Assembly: GCA_035772405.1 (NCBI GenBank)
Contig: JAYKKM010000474.1
Span: 183,501-247,500 of the forward strand
From: Chrysogorgia sp. JL179-B06
Taxonomy: Eukaryota; Cnidaria; Anthozoa; Scleralcyonacea; Chrysogorgiidae
Length of the DNA: 64,000 bases
Reading direction: 5' to 3'
A program made the position numbers and the translations under genes. The notes below the pieces were generated by a model. That model saw only the letters and a program-made list of their open reading frames with translations, was not told the DNA's origin and did not search any database. Shown piece by piece: positions 1 through 12,140 of the stretch. Position 1 is the stretch's first letter, and every line of letters begins with the position of its first letter.

Positions 1-1400
1 AAAGTAATGGTGTAATTTATACAAAACTTAAAATATATTGTCAATTCGAATCTTACTTCATTAAATACAGTTGAAGTTAAAAGTTGCTTTAATAATATTT
101 CTGGTTGTAAAATAGCTGGAGTTGATGCCATCGACAACATCTACTTTAAAATAGCTTCGGATATCATTGCAGAACCGCGCTTATGCGGATTCTACATTTC
201 CTGAACAGTGGGAAACTGCAAGTTACATCGAATTCCTAAAGGCAAGAAATTGCCATTGGTAGACAGAAACAGCCGACCAATTAGCTTGTTAAATATTTTA
301 AGTAAACGTTATGAAAAATCTGCGTTTCAACAAATTGGTCAGTATCTTTCTGATAAGATAATGTCAATGAATCAACATTCTTGTAGAAAGAACTATATAG
401 CAGTGAAACTGTACTTATACAATTAACTGACAGCTGCCTTGAAAATATGGAGAAAGGTCTGCTTACTGGTGTCGCTCTTCTTCACTTCAGTGCTGCATTT
501 GATTTGATTGATCATAATTTATTACTTTGGAAATTAAAAGGCTATAACTTCTTGGAAAGTGCTCTCAAATGGATCCAGTCATATATGACCGTATAATGCA
601 TAAACGGTGCTTATTCAGATCCAATAAATATGGTCTGCGGTGTAACGCTGCAGGGTAGCTGTCTGGGGCCGTTATTTTTCAGTTTATTTATTAATGACTT
701 ACCGATTAATTTAACGACAGCTGATATTACTCTTTATGCTGACGACAGTACTCGCTACAAAGCCGCAAGAAGTGCCAGATTGTTATCTTAAAACCTCAAT
801 CTCGATTTATTAGAAAAATCGTTTATTCCTCAATGCTGTCAATGAAACACTTAGTTGGAAGCCTCAATGTGAAATGCTACTCAAGGACTGACAAAAGCTC
901 TTATTGGTTAGTTGTATAGATTTAGTAAATACATGCCAACAAATGTTTTAAAGCAAGTTTCCGAAGCACTGATATTATCTAAGCTTAATTTCTGCTTACT
1001 GTTTGGGGATCTGCCCTAAATCAGGATTCTTTAAATTATTTTTAAAAACTCCAGAATAATGTTGCTAGATTGATTCTAGGCTATAAGGTTAGTGAAATAT
1101 CCAGGATTGACCTTCACACTGAACTTGGATGGCTTACGATAAAACAAAGAATATATGTTAGAACCTTAATTATTTTACAAAATACATTATATATTGGTGA
1201 ACCAACTGTTATAAACCTGATTTTAGGAAGAAAACTTTTCTAGCTAGAGCTTTTAGATCTACAGACATTAAATTTTGGAATAATCTAAACAATGAGACTA
1301 ATATATCTTTTAAGTCTCAGTTAAATCCGCTATTCGTAAAAAACTACATTGGTTTATATAATTTATTTGTTATCTATTAATTGACTCTTATTTATTTAAT
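1..1400 (+). pseudogene. Decayed LINE reverse transcriptase fragment
   Basis: Remnant of a non-LTR retrotransposon ORF2, entering from the left edge of the window. Translating the plus strand with frame changes gives the usual RT order: a finger/palm stretch with NRPIS-like text near 275-300, an AFD-like motif A near 490, a GS.LGPLFFSLFINDLP block near 655-705, and a YADDS catalytic motif near 735-750. The C-terminal thumb and tail reach about 1370. Frameshifts and stops are frequent, so it is dead. An AT-rich tail with a repeated GACCTTATTAAATA follows to about 1490. It lies in the VPS4 intron or downstream region, antisense to VPS4. Assignment to the CR1/Jockey group is from general RT layout only. 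Confidence 0.8.
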
Positions 1401-1578
1401 CTAATTTTCATTATTGCATTTAATTTCTTGTGTATCTAGCTAATTTAAAAGACCTTATTAAATAAGAAAAAGACCTTATTAAATACAAAATACAAATATA
1501 ATTAAGGGTGTTTGCAAATTCGGATATGTTTGCAGGCTCGACCTGTTCGACTATTAATAATCATAAAGATTTTCATAC

Positions 1579-1645
1579 CAGGTGAACATGGAGTTAACAG
1601 ATCATCGACGATGTTGTTAGGATCACCAATGGCCGGACCTCTAAC
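1579..1645 (-). CDS. VPS4: VPS4 exon (C-terminal region, fifth in window)
   Basis: This 67-bp exon encodes [20 protein letters not shown] followed by SP and the first base of a glycine codon. That matches the VPS4 segment after the AAA large domain, where the conserved [10 protein letters not shown] precedes the beta domain and last helix. The acceptor is TTTTCAG and the donor is GTATGA. The upstream exon (8765-8852) ends on a codon boundary and this exon starts on one, so the frame is kept. The remaining C-terminal exons, starting with the conserved DP..IEMTW stretch, are not seen and must lie left of the window. Confidence 0.9.
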
Positions 1646-1892
1646 CTGAAAACATAAATATAATATGAAGGATAATAAAAAGGACGCATAAGGACAATTG
1701 AAAAAGATGGATATACAAACAATGATTACCAGGTACACGAAAATAAAAATAAAAACATATAATTGTTTGTTCGCGTGAAATCTGTTCTAAAACAAGGCAT
1801 TTGAACGAAAAATCGGTCTCCATTAAATTCTTAGAGCCACAAAAATCCCCACCGGCTGTTACATACTGTGACATCTACTCCACACAAACTCA

Positions 1893-2128
1893 CCAAAAAC
1901 TGTTTTACATTGGCCACTATACACCAATCGCGATTCCCGCAAAACGCAAGATTTTCGCACCTTCTCGCATCAATGCGCGTGGTTCGCGCGGGATTTTTGA
2001 TAGGAGTAATATTCCTACCAAAAATCCCGCGAGAACCACGCACGTTCACGCGGAAGGTGCGGTAAAATCTTGCGTTTTGCGGGAATCGCGATACGTCTAT
2101 TGCTCGCCAATACAGCAAGATCTCGGTA
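1893..2128. repeat. Palindromic MITE-like hairpin element
   Basis: The two halves are imperfect reverse complements around a short centre near 2005-2020. The inner arms are the strongest: CGATTCCCGCAAAACGCAAG near 1930 is answered by its complement near 2075-2095, and the CGCGGGATTTTTG block near 1990 by CAAAAATCCCGCG near 2021. The GC-rich arms contrast with the AT-rich surroundings. Open frames on both strands here are shadows of the palindrome. No transposase is present. Outer ends and any target duplication are not resolved. Confidence 0.75.
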
Positions 2129-3330
2129 AGATATTTTACCATAAATACCTCAGTCTTGGTCATTAAGTTGTTAGTATTAAAATTATTTTACATGTCAAAA
2201 TTCCCATCCCTCGATTTAAAAAAACAAACAAATTCGCTGTCTCAGAAAAAGTCAATCAGTCAATATCCCATCAGTATCCCATCAGTATCCCACCCTGGGT
2301 TAACATTGATAGGTACATCACAAAATATCTCTAGTGAAGGAACGTGGGCTAATATAATTCAGGCAGTTTCAAATGCTCTTAATTTTGACAATTCATATTA
2401 TTGGAACAGCACCAAATTTCTCCAAGGCTACAATTATACAGCCAATAAATAGCCAGGAACAAATTTATGTTTCAACAACAGAAATGAATCAATCTAGCAT
2501 TGCTTATGTGCACAACAGCCCCAAAATAGGGGAAAACACAAAGTAATACAGACAATTTCTATAATACAAGCTGTCAAATCGGTACTCATATTAATGCTGA
2601 ACAGCTCATTACTCAACACCCAAAACATATCTACATGTATTTTTAAGCCCAAGAATGTAGAATAAAAATTTCAAATAATCAAATGCTGATACAGTACAAT
2701 TAACACGAAGTAAACACCGAAATTACAGAACGTAAATAATACGCTTTACAATTCTAACAAAATAATCTCGCAGGTTATTCTGTGTTCATTGTGTCCATTA
2801 TAACAGAGCTGCGCTTACCTGACATGTTGAATCATGACACGTGACAGAAATATCCTGAATGTCAGACCTTTATTTTATACCCAGGCTCGTCTTCCCCTAA
2901 CAGACAACCAATCCTTTATCCTACACCATACTTAATACTGTAAGTCCACAAAATCCCTGTTTTGAGAAGAAATATATCGCTCGCTCCCTGGCTCCACCAT
3001 GTTTTGTTATTGCGAGATAATCAAAATTCCAGCCCGCGCGTGCGCAGTAGCATGATAACATAAAAAACCGGGGGACACATCTTGTATATTCGAGACATAG
3101 TATGAAATATTCAAGATAACGAAATCAAACTGAATTACAATTTGACACGTAAAAATCCATCGAGCATCACAATACTGCAACTTTTAAAAAACTTTGCACT
3201 AAAAATGAACGAAGAAGAAACAATAGTCGCCAGTCGCGCACCACAACACAACACACTGACCACTAGACTACGAAGGGAACTCCGATAAACTCGAACAAAA
3301 TATGGTATTTAAATCAACACTTTACCAACA
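2129..3330. other. Intronic sequence, no gene recognised
   Basis: AT-rich intronic DNA of VPS4 with only short chance frames. A CAGTATCCCAT motif repeats near 2260-2290. A short GC-rich stretch near 3030-3045 (CCCGCGCGTGCGCAG) is notable but unsupported as a promoter. An imperfect inverted pair around ATCTCGCA (2765 and 3010) may mark another small MITE. Confidence 0.5.
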
Positions 3331-3334
3331 AACA

Positions 3335-5160
3335 TCTATTGAAAAAAGCCAGACTGTCAAATAGAGTCGAGGATTGGAAACTGTACAGATCGCTGCGAAA
3401 TCAAGTCACGGCACAAATTAGAAAGGCTAAATGCAATTATAATAAGAAACTCATCCAAGAAAATAGTGACAATCCAAAAACCTTTTGGAAGACTATGAAT
3501 AAAATTCTACCAAATGATAAGAAAAAGCGCGTTCCTTCGGCTATAAATATTGACGGAAACTTGATAACTGATAGGAACAAAATTGCTAATGCCTTTAACT
3601 CGTATTTTATTGGATCTGTTGGACGTCTCACTCGGCATTTCTCGGCTTTCCGAGCAAAGACCAAAGTACTTATATAAGTTCTGATTTTTTGAACAAATTA
3701 TCGAAAAATTCTTTCAAGTTTACCTCAGTTTCAACGAATTTCACATTTGAATTTTTACGGAAACTTAAAGTGCGAAAAGCGTCCGGTTTAGATCAAATGC
3801 CTGCTAGGCTCATGAGAGATGCGGCTGCTGAAATATGCAATCCACTGACGAAGATCATAAATGTCTCTTTGGAAACCGGTTATGTCCCAAGTGAATGGAA
3901 AGTTGCCAGAGTGGTCCGATTATTTAAATCGGGTAAAATCACTGATCTCGACAATTACCGACCAATTTCCATATTGCCTGTAGCTTCAAAAATTCTAGAG
4001 AGGGCTGTACACACGCAACTGTACAAATATTTAACAGTGTATCACTACTTAAGCCCTTACCAATGTGGCTTTAGAAAAAACCATTCGACCGAGACAGCGG
4101 CTATAGCGTTCACCGACTCTGTTCGCCGAAATATGGACCAAGGTCCGTTGACTGGGTCTGTCTTTATAGACCTTCGCAAGGCGTTTGACACCATTGATCA
4201 GTCCGTGTTATTGAATAAATTAACGAAGTATGGAGTAAACGACCTTGAACTTGAATGGTTTAACAACTACCTATCACGTCGATCACAGGTAGTTTGTTTA
4301 GGAAATGTTGCTTCGGAACAGTGTCAAGTATTATCTGGTGTTCCTCAGAGATCTATTTTAGGTCCCTTGCTGTTTGTCTTGTTTGTAAATGATCTTCCAT
4401 CTGTTTTCTCAAAATGTCAAGTTCTAATGTACGCAGACGACACTGTGATTTACTATGCATCACAGGCTGTTGCTGAAATCGAACAGATTCTAACCGATGA
4501 ACTTGCCTGTCTGTATCAGTGGCTTCAAAATAACAATCTTTTCCTGAATGTGAAAAAAACTGAATGCCTACTGTTTGGTACAGCACCTAGATTGTCCAAA
4601 GTAAATGATTTTACCATAACGGCAGGAAATTCTGTTCTTCGTCGTGTTGTAGAATTCAAATACTTGGGAGTAATAATGGACGAATGCTTAAATTGGAAAG
4701 CCCAAACATCTGCTGTTTTCTTGAAAGCCAGTAAGAGGATTGGTATGCTACGACGGATAAGAAATGATATCACAGTGAATGCTGCAGATAAGGTGTATAA
4801 ATCGTTTATTCTTCCTATGTTGGATTACTGCGATACTGTATGGCTCTGTTGTAACAAAGGTGATGCTGAAAGACTTGAACGACTACAGAGCCGTGCTGCA
4901 AAGGTTGTTTACCCTTCCAGTGATGATGCGACGACTACTTTAAGATGGACTCCCTTGTATAAGAGAAGGGAACATCACGTTTTAAGATTAGTTAAAAAGT
5001 CTTTGACCAGTATAGTGCCTCAGTTTTTAACTAACTATTTCACTTTTAATCGTGATATTCATGAAAGATTAACCAGACAGAGTAACCAGCTCCACCTCCC
5101 TAAGGTGAAGACTGAAACTGCAAAAAAATATTTTTATTACTAGTAGTAATCACAGATTAG
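3335..5160 (+). pseudogene. 5'-truncated LINE ORF2 (reverse transcriptase)
   Basis: A non-LTR retrotransposon ORF2 piece cut off at its 5' end. It begins in the linker between endonuclease and RT (residues such as NPKTFWKTMNKILPN, 3339-3677). After one frameshift near 3650-3690 it continues as a long RT frame, 3689-5143. RT motifs are clear: DNYRPISILPVASKILERAV, an FIDLRKAFDTID motif A near 4165, GVPQRSILGPLLF near 4340 and MYADDT near 4430. The usual GVPQGS block carries R in place of G. The C-terminal LINE tail is present to the stop at 5143. No endonuclease or ORF1 is present. It belongs to the CR1/L2/Jockey-like group by motif style and is antisense to VPS4. Confidence 0.88.
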
Positions 5161-5302
5161 TGATGTGCGTTCGGAATGTGTTACTTTTTGTTAACATTCG
5201 TTAACAACAACGTTAACATTCTAAAGATGACAATATATGCGATTAATAGCGTGGCCGCAAAATGGACAGTAATACAATAACAGTCATCACAAATATTTTT
5301 AA
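5161..5302. other. Short spacer after LINE
   Basis: AT-rich sequence with a run of GTTAAC-type palindromes (TTTGTTAACATTCGTTAACAA near 5188-5210). It may be the LINE 3' UTR or flanking intron. No gene seen. Confidence 0.4.
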
Positions 5303-6307
5303 TTAACAATAATCTATCGACAAATTGGGATCATTACTTGGTGAATACATACCACCACGTAAATTACACGAATAAATGCCACTTAAGTAGGTACCCCTTT
5401 GGTACAAAGGATATAGTAATTTACTAATCAAAGGATATAGTAATTTACTAATACTGTGCTGATCACTGGCATGGTACAAAGGATATAGTAATTTACTAAT
5501 ACTGTGCTGATCACTGGCATTGGCAATATCTTCATGATAGCTTAAATTGCTGAATTCTTCAGTACAACTTTGCTCCGCCGGTTTATAATCACTGGCACGG
5601 ATTGTGTTCACTGTGCCCACAAAATAACTGAGATTTGTGTGTTGATTTGTGTGACCTGCTATAGACATGGTCATTGTGCCCGAAGGCAACCCAGCCAAAT
5701 AACTGGGATTTGTATATTGATTTGTGTGACCACCTGTTATAGACATGGTCATTGTGCCCGAAGGCAACCCAGCCAAATAACTGGGATTTGTATATTGATT
5801 TGTGTGACCACCTGCTATAGACATGGTCATTGTGCCCGAATTAGGCAACCCAGCCAAATAACTGGGATTTGTGTATTCATGATTATAAACAGGATATTTA
5901 GGATCAAAATAAAAGTACATGCTTTGAAACTCATATTTTTGAACAAAACAACTCTGCAAATTCAAAATCAAATATCTAACAAGATCTATTTCATCAACGT
6001 CCAAAGACCAAAGAGAATATTTTGGTCTACCATTTAAACCCTTCACGCAGAGCAAAGTTGTATCTGCTGTGAATTCGTACTGACTAAAAACATGGCAGCT
6101 CTGTGCGTCTGTAGTTGAGATTTTCAATATCGGTTTTATAGTCGATAAAACATCGCAACTCAGATTCTTAATACTCTTATAATAATCTTCAATCATATCA
6201 AATACTTCACTTACTTCCCCAAAAAACAGCAAAAACCACGAAATCGCGGAGAGAAATCGAAGAGATCGAGTCGCTATGACGACATAATATACACCAGAGC
6301 GAGGCAA
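5303..6307 (-). CDS. Unrecognised 334-codon ORF with internal repeats
   Basis: A long open frame that I do not recognise. The N-terminal part starts with a hydrophobic stretch (about residues 15-32, RFLSAISWFLLFFGEV) that could be a signal or anchor. It continues with a non-repetitive region to about residue 150. The middle carries three near-identical copies of a unit containing NPSYLAGLPSGTMTMSI, then a divergent fourth. The tail repeats SDQHSISKLLYPL two to three times. The DNA repeats are equally clear, so the ORF may owe its openness to repeat expansion. No homology to a transposon protein is apparent. It sits in the VPS4 intron on the same strand. It could be a lineage-specific gene, an exon of one, or chance. 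Confidence 0.35.
   Translation of the reverse strand: MPRSGVYYVVIATRSLRFLSAISWFLLFFGEVSEVFDMIEDYYKSIKNLSCDVLSTIKPILKISTTDAQSCHVFSQYEFTADTTLLCVKGLNGRPKYSLWSLDVDEIDLVRYLILNLQSCFVQKYEFQSMYFYFDPKYPVYNHEYTNPSYLAGLPNSGTMTMSIAGGHTNQYTNPSYLAGLPSGTMTMSITGGHTNQYTNPSYLAGLPSGTMTMSIAGHTNQHTNLSYFVGTVNTIRASDYKPAEQSCTEEFSNLSYHEDIANASDQHSISKLLYPLYHASDQHSISKLLYPLISKLLYPLYQRGTYLSGIYSCNLRGGMYSPSNDPNLSIDYC
5636..5880. repeat. Tandem repeat, about 63-66 bp unit
   Basis: Three to four copies of a unit containing AACCCAGCCAAATAACTGGG and TAGACATGGTCATTGTGCCC. Copies differ by 3-bp steps that keep the minus-strand frame open. A second repeat at 5395-5525 holds GGATATAGTAATTTACTAAT three times. Confidence 0.85.
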
Positions 6308-6754
6308 ATGTTACATCGCAAATCTCGAATTATCACGATTAGGAAGCGTTCTCCTTCGTCGAACGCAATAATGGTTGCATAGTCTATAATTATTTTATAA
6401 AGTAATCTTTTTAAGGAAGGGGACATATCAACATTGGGGGTAGTGTAGTACGGACGTGAACTTTCAAATTTTAATATTTTCTGCATGGCTTTGAATTTTT
6501 GTATATATATATATTTTTTTTTATGATTTTGAACTTAGTAGGACCCCTATTGATACCAGCGTATATTTTATGCTGACAGGGTTATTCTGCTTAAATAAAA
6601 TTTTAATAATAAATAATAATAAAACAATAACCGGAAAATCGGTTTCAGCCTATTCTCTACATATATCCGTCAACGATGTGTCCGACCGTCATCGATGTGT
6701 TCGATATAAGCGGCGATGCCTCTATGGTTATGCACTTTTATACGTAACGTAATT
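6308..6754. other. Intronic spacer, no clear gene
   Basis: A 70-codon minus frame (6274-6486) is open but has no recognisable content and could be an upstream exon of the 5303-6307 ORF or chance. The rest is AT-rich with nothing seen. Confidence 0.4.
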
Positions 6755-8750
6755 GTTTATTTATTAACTTTACAACCATACAAGAAAGCAAATATACAGT
6801 AAATAAAGAGTGCAATAATTGAACATGATTGAAGGAATGATCAACAGGACAGGAGTCCCATGTGAAGACCAACCGAACAAAAAATTACATAATAAACATA
6901 TATATAAGTAAAAACACAATAAAAAAACTAATACACAAATTACATAAGAATAAAGATTTAAGAGCAACAACTTGGATTGAAAGAACGACATTTAGAACAG
7001 AAACTTTTCCAGGTGCGCAGTCTATTAACATCGAAATAGGAGTCTAACTTAGAAGAGTAGTGAATATAAAGTTTATGTTTAAAAGTGGAAACAGAAGTAG
7101 TATTACGAACTATCGGAGAGATATCGTTCCAGAGAAATACAATTCTGTTGAAAAAAGAATTTCTAAAAAGAGAAGTCCTACAAAGATTGGCTTCAAGCAA
7201 GTTGTTTTGACTTGAACGAGTGCGAGACCAGCGAATAGAAGAAAAAGTAACAAAACGGGAGATATCTAGATCGTAGAGACCTTGTTTGCACTTAAAAAAG
7301 AAGAGAAGATCCTTAATTTCAAGCCAATACGATATCGGTAATAAGTTAAGCCTTTTAAGACGGTCAGGGTAAGACGATTCATAATCTTGGAGTATGAATT
7401 TAGTGGCTCGTCTCTGAACACCCTCAAGAAGTGAAAGGTCGCGTGACTTATCCTGAGGAGCCCAGATTTCACTACCGTAAGACAAGTGAGAACGGACGAG
7501 CGCTAAATAAAGTAGACGACGGCAACGGACATTTGACATTTGAGTACAGTTCCTGCGAAGAAACCCAAGCATACGATTAGCTTTAGCAACACATTTAGCG
7601 ATATGGGGGGACCACTTAAGGTCATTGCTGATGACCACACCCAAATCGGTTTGATTTGTTACACTTTTCACTAATTCGTTGTTGAGGTGGTAGGAATGAC
7701 TAGATTGAGTACGTTTTCGGGATATCCTTAGTAAAAGAGTTTTCGACACATTAAATTTCATTTGTCAGGACTGTGACCAGTTGCTCATAGCATCGAGATC
7801 AAGCTGGACGAGATCTCTATCCGCTGGTGACTCAATTGAGCGGAAGCACTTGCTGTCATCAGCAAAAAGAGCAACAGTACTGTTGCTGGTTACCTCCGGA
7901 AGGTCATTAACATAGAGAATAAAAAGTAGTGGACCTATCACACTACCTTGCGGCACACCAGACTTAACACTAAGGTACGACGAAGAAACTCCTTCAACAA
8001 CAACACGCTGTTTCCGATCATGAAGATAATCGGCAAACCATTTAAGAAGAGGACCGGAAATTCCATAAGTTTTCAGCTTGGATAAGAGTTTACTATGAGA
8101 GACAGAGTCAAAAGCTTTAGCAAAATCAAGATATATGAGGTCAATTTCTTTACCAGCATCAAGGGCACTACCAATGTCGTGAAATATATTAAGAAGTTGA
8201 GTAACACATGACCTATTACAGCGGAAACCATGCTGGAGATCATATAAAGAGTTCTTAATGAACAAAGAAACTTGAGTGAAAATCAAACGTTCAAGAACTT
8301 TAGAGATTTGGGATAGTAAAGAAATTGGTCTGTAATTAGTAACTTCATGAACGTCACTTTTCTTAGGGACTGGAACTATATTAGCATGTTTCCATTCTGA
8401 GGGAACTATACCCTGTTGGATAGATAACTCGAAGAGAGCAGCCAGGGAGGGAGCGATAACTTCAGAACATCGTTTTAAGAGATAAGCAGGTATTCCATCT
8501 GGGCCAGTTGCTTTAGAAGGTGACAAATTAGATAATAGAGACTGTACTAAGGATTCAGAAACAATTATGGAGTCAAGAGAATTGAGAGTAGAATTTGAAG
8601 GAGAAGATAAAGAAGAAGAACCAGTGTCAGGATTAAAGACTGACGCAAAAAAGTTGTTCAAAGCGTCAGCCTTTTCTTTTGAAGAAGAGAGTTTAAGATC
8701 TCCTAATTTCATCACATCAGGTAATGGAATGTTGCACGAGCAATTGGATG
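6755..8750 (-). pseudogene. 5'-truncated LINE RT with one nonsense codon
   Basis: A LINE ORF2 fragment read from 8750 down to about 6958, with a 3' UTR to about 6755. It starts just before the RT domain (EKADALNNFFASVFNP) and contains NYRPISLLSQISKVLERLIF, the motif A text YLDFAKAFDSVSH, GVPQGSVIGPLLFILYVNDL and ALFADDS. A single TGA at 7765-7767 interrupts an otherwise continuous frame, where relatives usually have tryptophan. The second half (6958-7761) is the normal RT thumb and C-terminal tail. The 5' truncation point is only about 15-30 bp from the VPS4 splice donor at 8764. The element is sense to VPS4. Confidence 0.88.
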
Positions 8751-8764
8751 TTCAGTTTACTAAC

Positions 8765-8852
8765 CTTCGTAAAATGGGTCGCTTGTTGAACTTTTCTAAC
8801 TGGTTGCATCAAAGCATCGCGGCAAACAATTCCGATATCTGCCCCGGAGTAC
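8765..8852 (-). CDS. VPS4: VPS4 exon (AAA lid region, fourth in window)
   Basis: This 88-bp exon encodes [20 protein letters not shown] and then VQQATHFTK. It is the helical-lid segment after the arginine-finger strand in VPS4 (YSGADI...[12 protein letters not shown]). The first base completes a glycine codon begun in exon 51248-51379, and the exon ends on a codon boundary before exon 1579-1645. The acceptor is GTTTTAG and the donor GTTAGT. The intron feeding into it is 42,395 bp, swollen by the LINEs, the Polinton, the 21-bp array and the recombinase unit. Confidence 0.95.
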
Positions 8853-10501
8853 CTAAAACAAAAAATGGTTTAGAAATGTATCAGTATATAATATATCAAT
8901 ATAATTATAGCTGTACCATATAATTATAGCTGTACCATTCTGGTATTGCAATTAACTTCCCATAAATTTCCCCGTCTCACATATACATGTTTCACATGGA
9001 TTGAAAATTGTAAGAAATAAAAAAGAACAGATTCGGCGGAGGGTGCTAATATCGACCGGCGTTTAGTCCCTCATCACGGAATTCCTAGCATTTCCAGAGT
9101 CACATTTAGTGACTTGTGACATTTAGTGACGGTGCGAAAAAGTCCTTATATTTAAACACGAAAAGTACGTATGTTTTGTCGGGCTATACGGTGAATGAAG
9201 ATTTGTGTTCAAAAAGTTTATATAATGCAGTGTTCAAAAGATACAGTATCATCGGCGGGAGATGACAAGTTCGTAAATGGCGTCAAAAGGTAAACCCGTT
9301 TTCCCTTTTTTGATGCTGTTAGTAATCAGTTACAAATATATTTTGCTAAGATGAAATTAGTTCTTTAGATATGATGATAGATATTAGTTCTAATTACAAT
9401 ATGTACCAATTCTATGGTTTCTATTAACCAATCTGTTTCAAGTCCCGAGTTAGGAAAGATCAGTTTCCCTGCTCTGCGTTGATACCTCTCGAGAGAAATC
9501 AATATTAAGTTATCCACATCCCCCTGCCAGCTCCACAGTAGTCCAATGTGGATAGAATTATCAAATTACTGTATACAGGTATATATAATCTATCCACACC
9601 AACAATCAGGGTAGAATCCCTAATATGTGTCTAATTAGTAAACCCTATTTGAATGGGCCCTATACATTTGCACTTATAATATGCACCCCTATGATAGAGA
9701 TGCACTTTCTTCCTTCAACAGCCAATAGTGTCTGTTTATACTTTTGTATTTAGTTATTTATTTTGATGTCCTATATGAAACAATTAAATTCGGACAACAC
9801 AAAGCTCTCAGAGATATTGTCCACTGAAAGTCTATTCAGTTTGGCAAATGAATGTGCAATTATTATTTAATTAAAGTACAACTGAAAGTAAGAACTAAAA
9901 GAAGTACTGTAAGCAAAAAACTTTCAAACAGAAAGCTGGCGAGGGGTTGTTGCGTATACGTATTTCTAGTTTCTAAACAGAAAGATGGCCAATGTACGTT
10001 TTATGGGCCACCACTTGGTCCCCTTAGTTAAGTTCCAAGGTTAAAGGTTGTAATAAAGTTAGTCGGTATCGACTTGTAAAAAAGCTGGAATTGCGCCCCT
10101 ATTAATGCGATCATAATATAACACATCAATTTAAAACAAATTTATAGATTAGATAGCATAGAGGATAGTTATATGAAATGTGATTTCACGAAAAAACTGC
10201 TATATTTTCAACAAGAAAAATAACTGTGTGCCTTTGCGGAGTTTAAAGTCCTTTGTAATTCAGTTTGTGGTTTTGAAGTTGATACTGTTGTATTCTCGGA
10301 TAAATTATCAACAATAACGTGTCGTTTTGAATTAGGAAGATGTGAAATTTGTCGCTGAACCAAACTATATTTCAAAAATCGCCGACACATGAAAAAACAT
10401 AAATGGACATACTGATTTTGATTTTAGGCAAAATAGTGATTACCATACATATAATACACGTCAAAAAGTGATTTACATCTTCTCCCTTGTACGAAAGCCA
10501 A
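8853..10501. other. VPS4 intron, no gene recognised
   Basis: AT-rich intronic DNA. A duplicated ATATAATTATAGCTGTACCAT lies just inside the acceptor side (8893-8940), and TTTAGTGAC repeats near 9107-9132. One 60-codon minus frame (10208-10390) has no recognisable content. I see no exon or transposon signature. Confidence 0.5.
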
Positions 10502-10645
10502 AGGAGGATTTCCATTCAGTGGTTTTTATCGCGCGATCGACTTTATTCGATGGCTTTCCTTTGAATTGTGATCCTTCGACTGGAACGGATTCCGTCGACA
10601 GCTCATAATTCAAAAGAAAACACTGAATGGAAATCCGCTTTTAGA
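10502..10645. repeat. Small hairpin MITE (about 145 bp)
   Basis: GGATTTCCATTCAGTG near 10506 is matched in reverse complement by CACTGAATGGAAATCC near 10620. Between them are further inverted pieces around ATCGACTTTATTCGAT and CGATCC/GGATTC. The layout is a short terminal-inverted-repeat element without coding capacity. Confidence 0.7.
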
Positions 10646-11514
10646 GACTTCATGAGTTGTCATATATGGCAATTAAAGTCTGGAATATACTTTGGACAAA
10701 GACTTAGGAGATGTTAAATATGAAGAACCGTTTAAATCCAGGCAGAGTTTTCATTAATAGCCGGTTAAAACGTACCTTTTCAAGGTACCTTTTTTTAGTA
10801 ATTTTACCTTATATATTATGTAACTATTTTAAACAACATTACGATTGTATTTTAGTTAGTTTATTATTATGCTATTGTAAAGCGCTATTGGACTTTAGGA
10901 AATAGCGCTATATATATATGTTCATAGTGTTAATATATATATATGTTCATAGTGTTAATATATGTATAGTAGGCTTTATCTTATAGTGAAACTGTAATTA
11001 GTTTTAAAAGTAACTTTAAGAATATATATATATTGTTGTAAGAGCATTGAGACGATTGTATAATGCTCCTAATACGTCTTTATATAAACTGTACAATATT
11101 ATTATTATTACCGGCGATTTACCACCCGCCTGTTTTTCCTCTTACCGCCGTCTATTTTTTGTGTACTGTAATTTTCGGGAAAAACATTATATGTAATTTT
11201 CTGACGACACAGACGTCTATTTTTGAAACGCAACCTGCTATGACAAATATTAATGAAACCTCTGCCAGGCTTAGGAATATTTTTTTGTAGATGTTAAATT
11301 TTTTACTACATATATAACAGACACTTTATTTGAGATTTTGCTTAGGTTTTTTTTATAGGTTTTTATAATTTTTATATTCTGTTTTTAACTATTTATTTGT
11401 TGTAATTAGCATGTTTTAAGACTCTATATTGCAGAGCACATTCCAGTGATATAGGCTTCCTAATAAAACATTATTAGTGGGTCTTCACAGCTCATTCCCG
11501 CGTATGTAAACAAA
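10646..11514. other. Intronic AT-rich sequence
   Basis: No gene recognised. A 26-bp unit with TATATATATATGTTCATAGTGT is duplicated at 10909-10962. Two 60-75 codon plus frames (10711-10905, 11063-11290) have no recognisable content. Confidence 0.5.
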
Positions 11515-11519
11515 AACCT

Positions 11520-12140
11520 TATAGTTCAGTCAATCTATGGTTTAACATCAAACAAATTGCAACAGAAATGGTTTTAGCTTTTTCATTACCTTGATACATT
11601 CGTAAATAACGTACCAAATGTCCCTGGATAAATCAACCTAGAAATCAAGTTTTTTCTTACAATTTACCTACAAAAACACTATTCTTTTAAAAAAGTGAAA
11701 TTTCAAGTTCACCTTTAGCAAATATTACCAATGTCTTCAGAAAGTTCTCAAAAAGCTGTGTGAAGGACATTTAAGACGATAATACAATTTTCTAAGCCCA
11801 TTTTTAGTTATTCGCTCAAGAAAAGTGGTGAAAATGCCACAAAATGATGGTTTTTTTAACAGGTTCGAACGAATGAATGAAACTGTTTGAAACTGAAAAT
11901 GTTTAACATCATTGTCCTTCGTGTGTTTTTTGGGAACTTTGTGAACTTGAAATTTCACTTTTTTTAAAGGATGTTGCTTTTGTAGTTAAATTGTAAGAAA
12001 AAACGGATTTTCTGAACTTTCCACTAGGTTGATTTCTAGGGACTTTTGGAATGTGATTTCTGAATGTATGTTGGTACTGAGAAAGCTAAAACCATTTCTG
12101 TTGCAATTTGTTTGATGTTGAACCTTTATTTCAGGTTGAT
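11520..12140. repeat. Foldback element (imperfect palindrome, about 600 bp)
   Basis: The left part (TAACATCAAACAAATTGCAA near 11545) is repeated in reverse complement near 12095-12120. AAAGTGAAATTTCAAGTTCAC near 11694 pairs with its complement near 11940-11960. Several indels break the arms. There is no coding sequence; short frames on either strand are shadows. Confidence 0.75.

Noticed and set aside
1831..2163. Overlapping 110-121 codon frames on opposite strands
   Set aside because: Shadows of the GC-rich palindromic MITE; the two translations are near mirror images.
2790..2850. Minus-strand ATGTCAG followed by GTAAGC, as a possible first exon
   Set aside because: Only seven bases of coding sequence and no partner exon could be recognised.
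3020..3060. GC-rich NRF1-like stretch as a possible host promoter
   Set aside because: No exon, TATA or initiator with a following gene is visible; a single motif is not enough.
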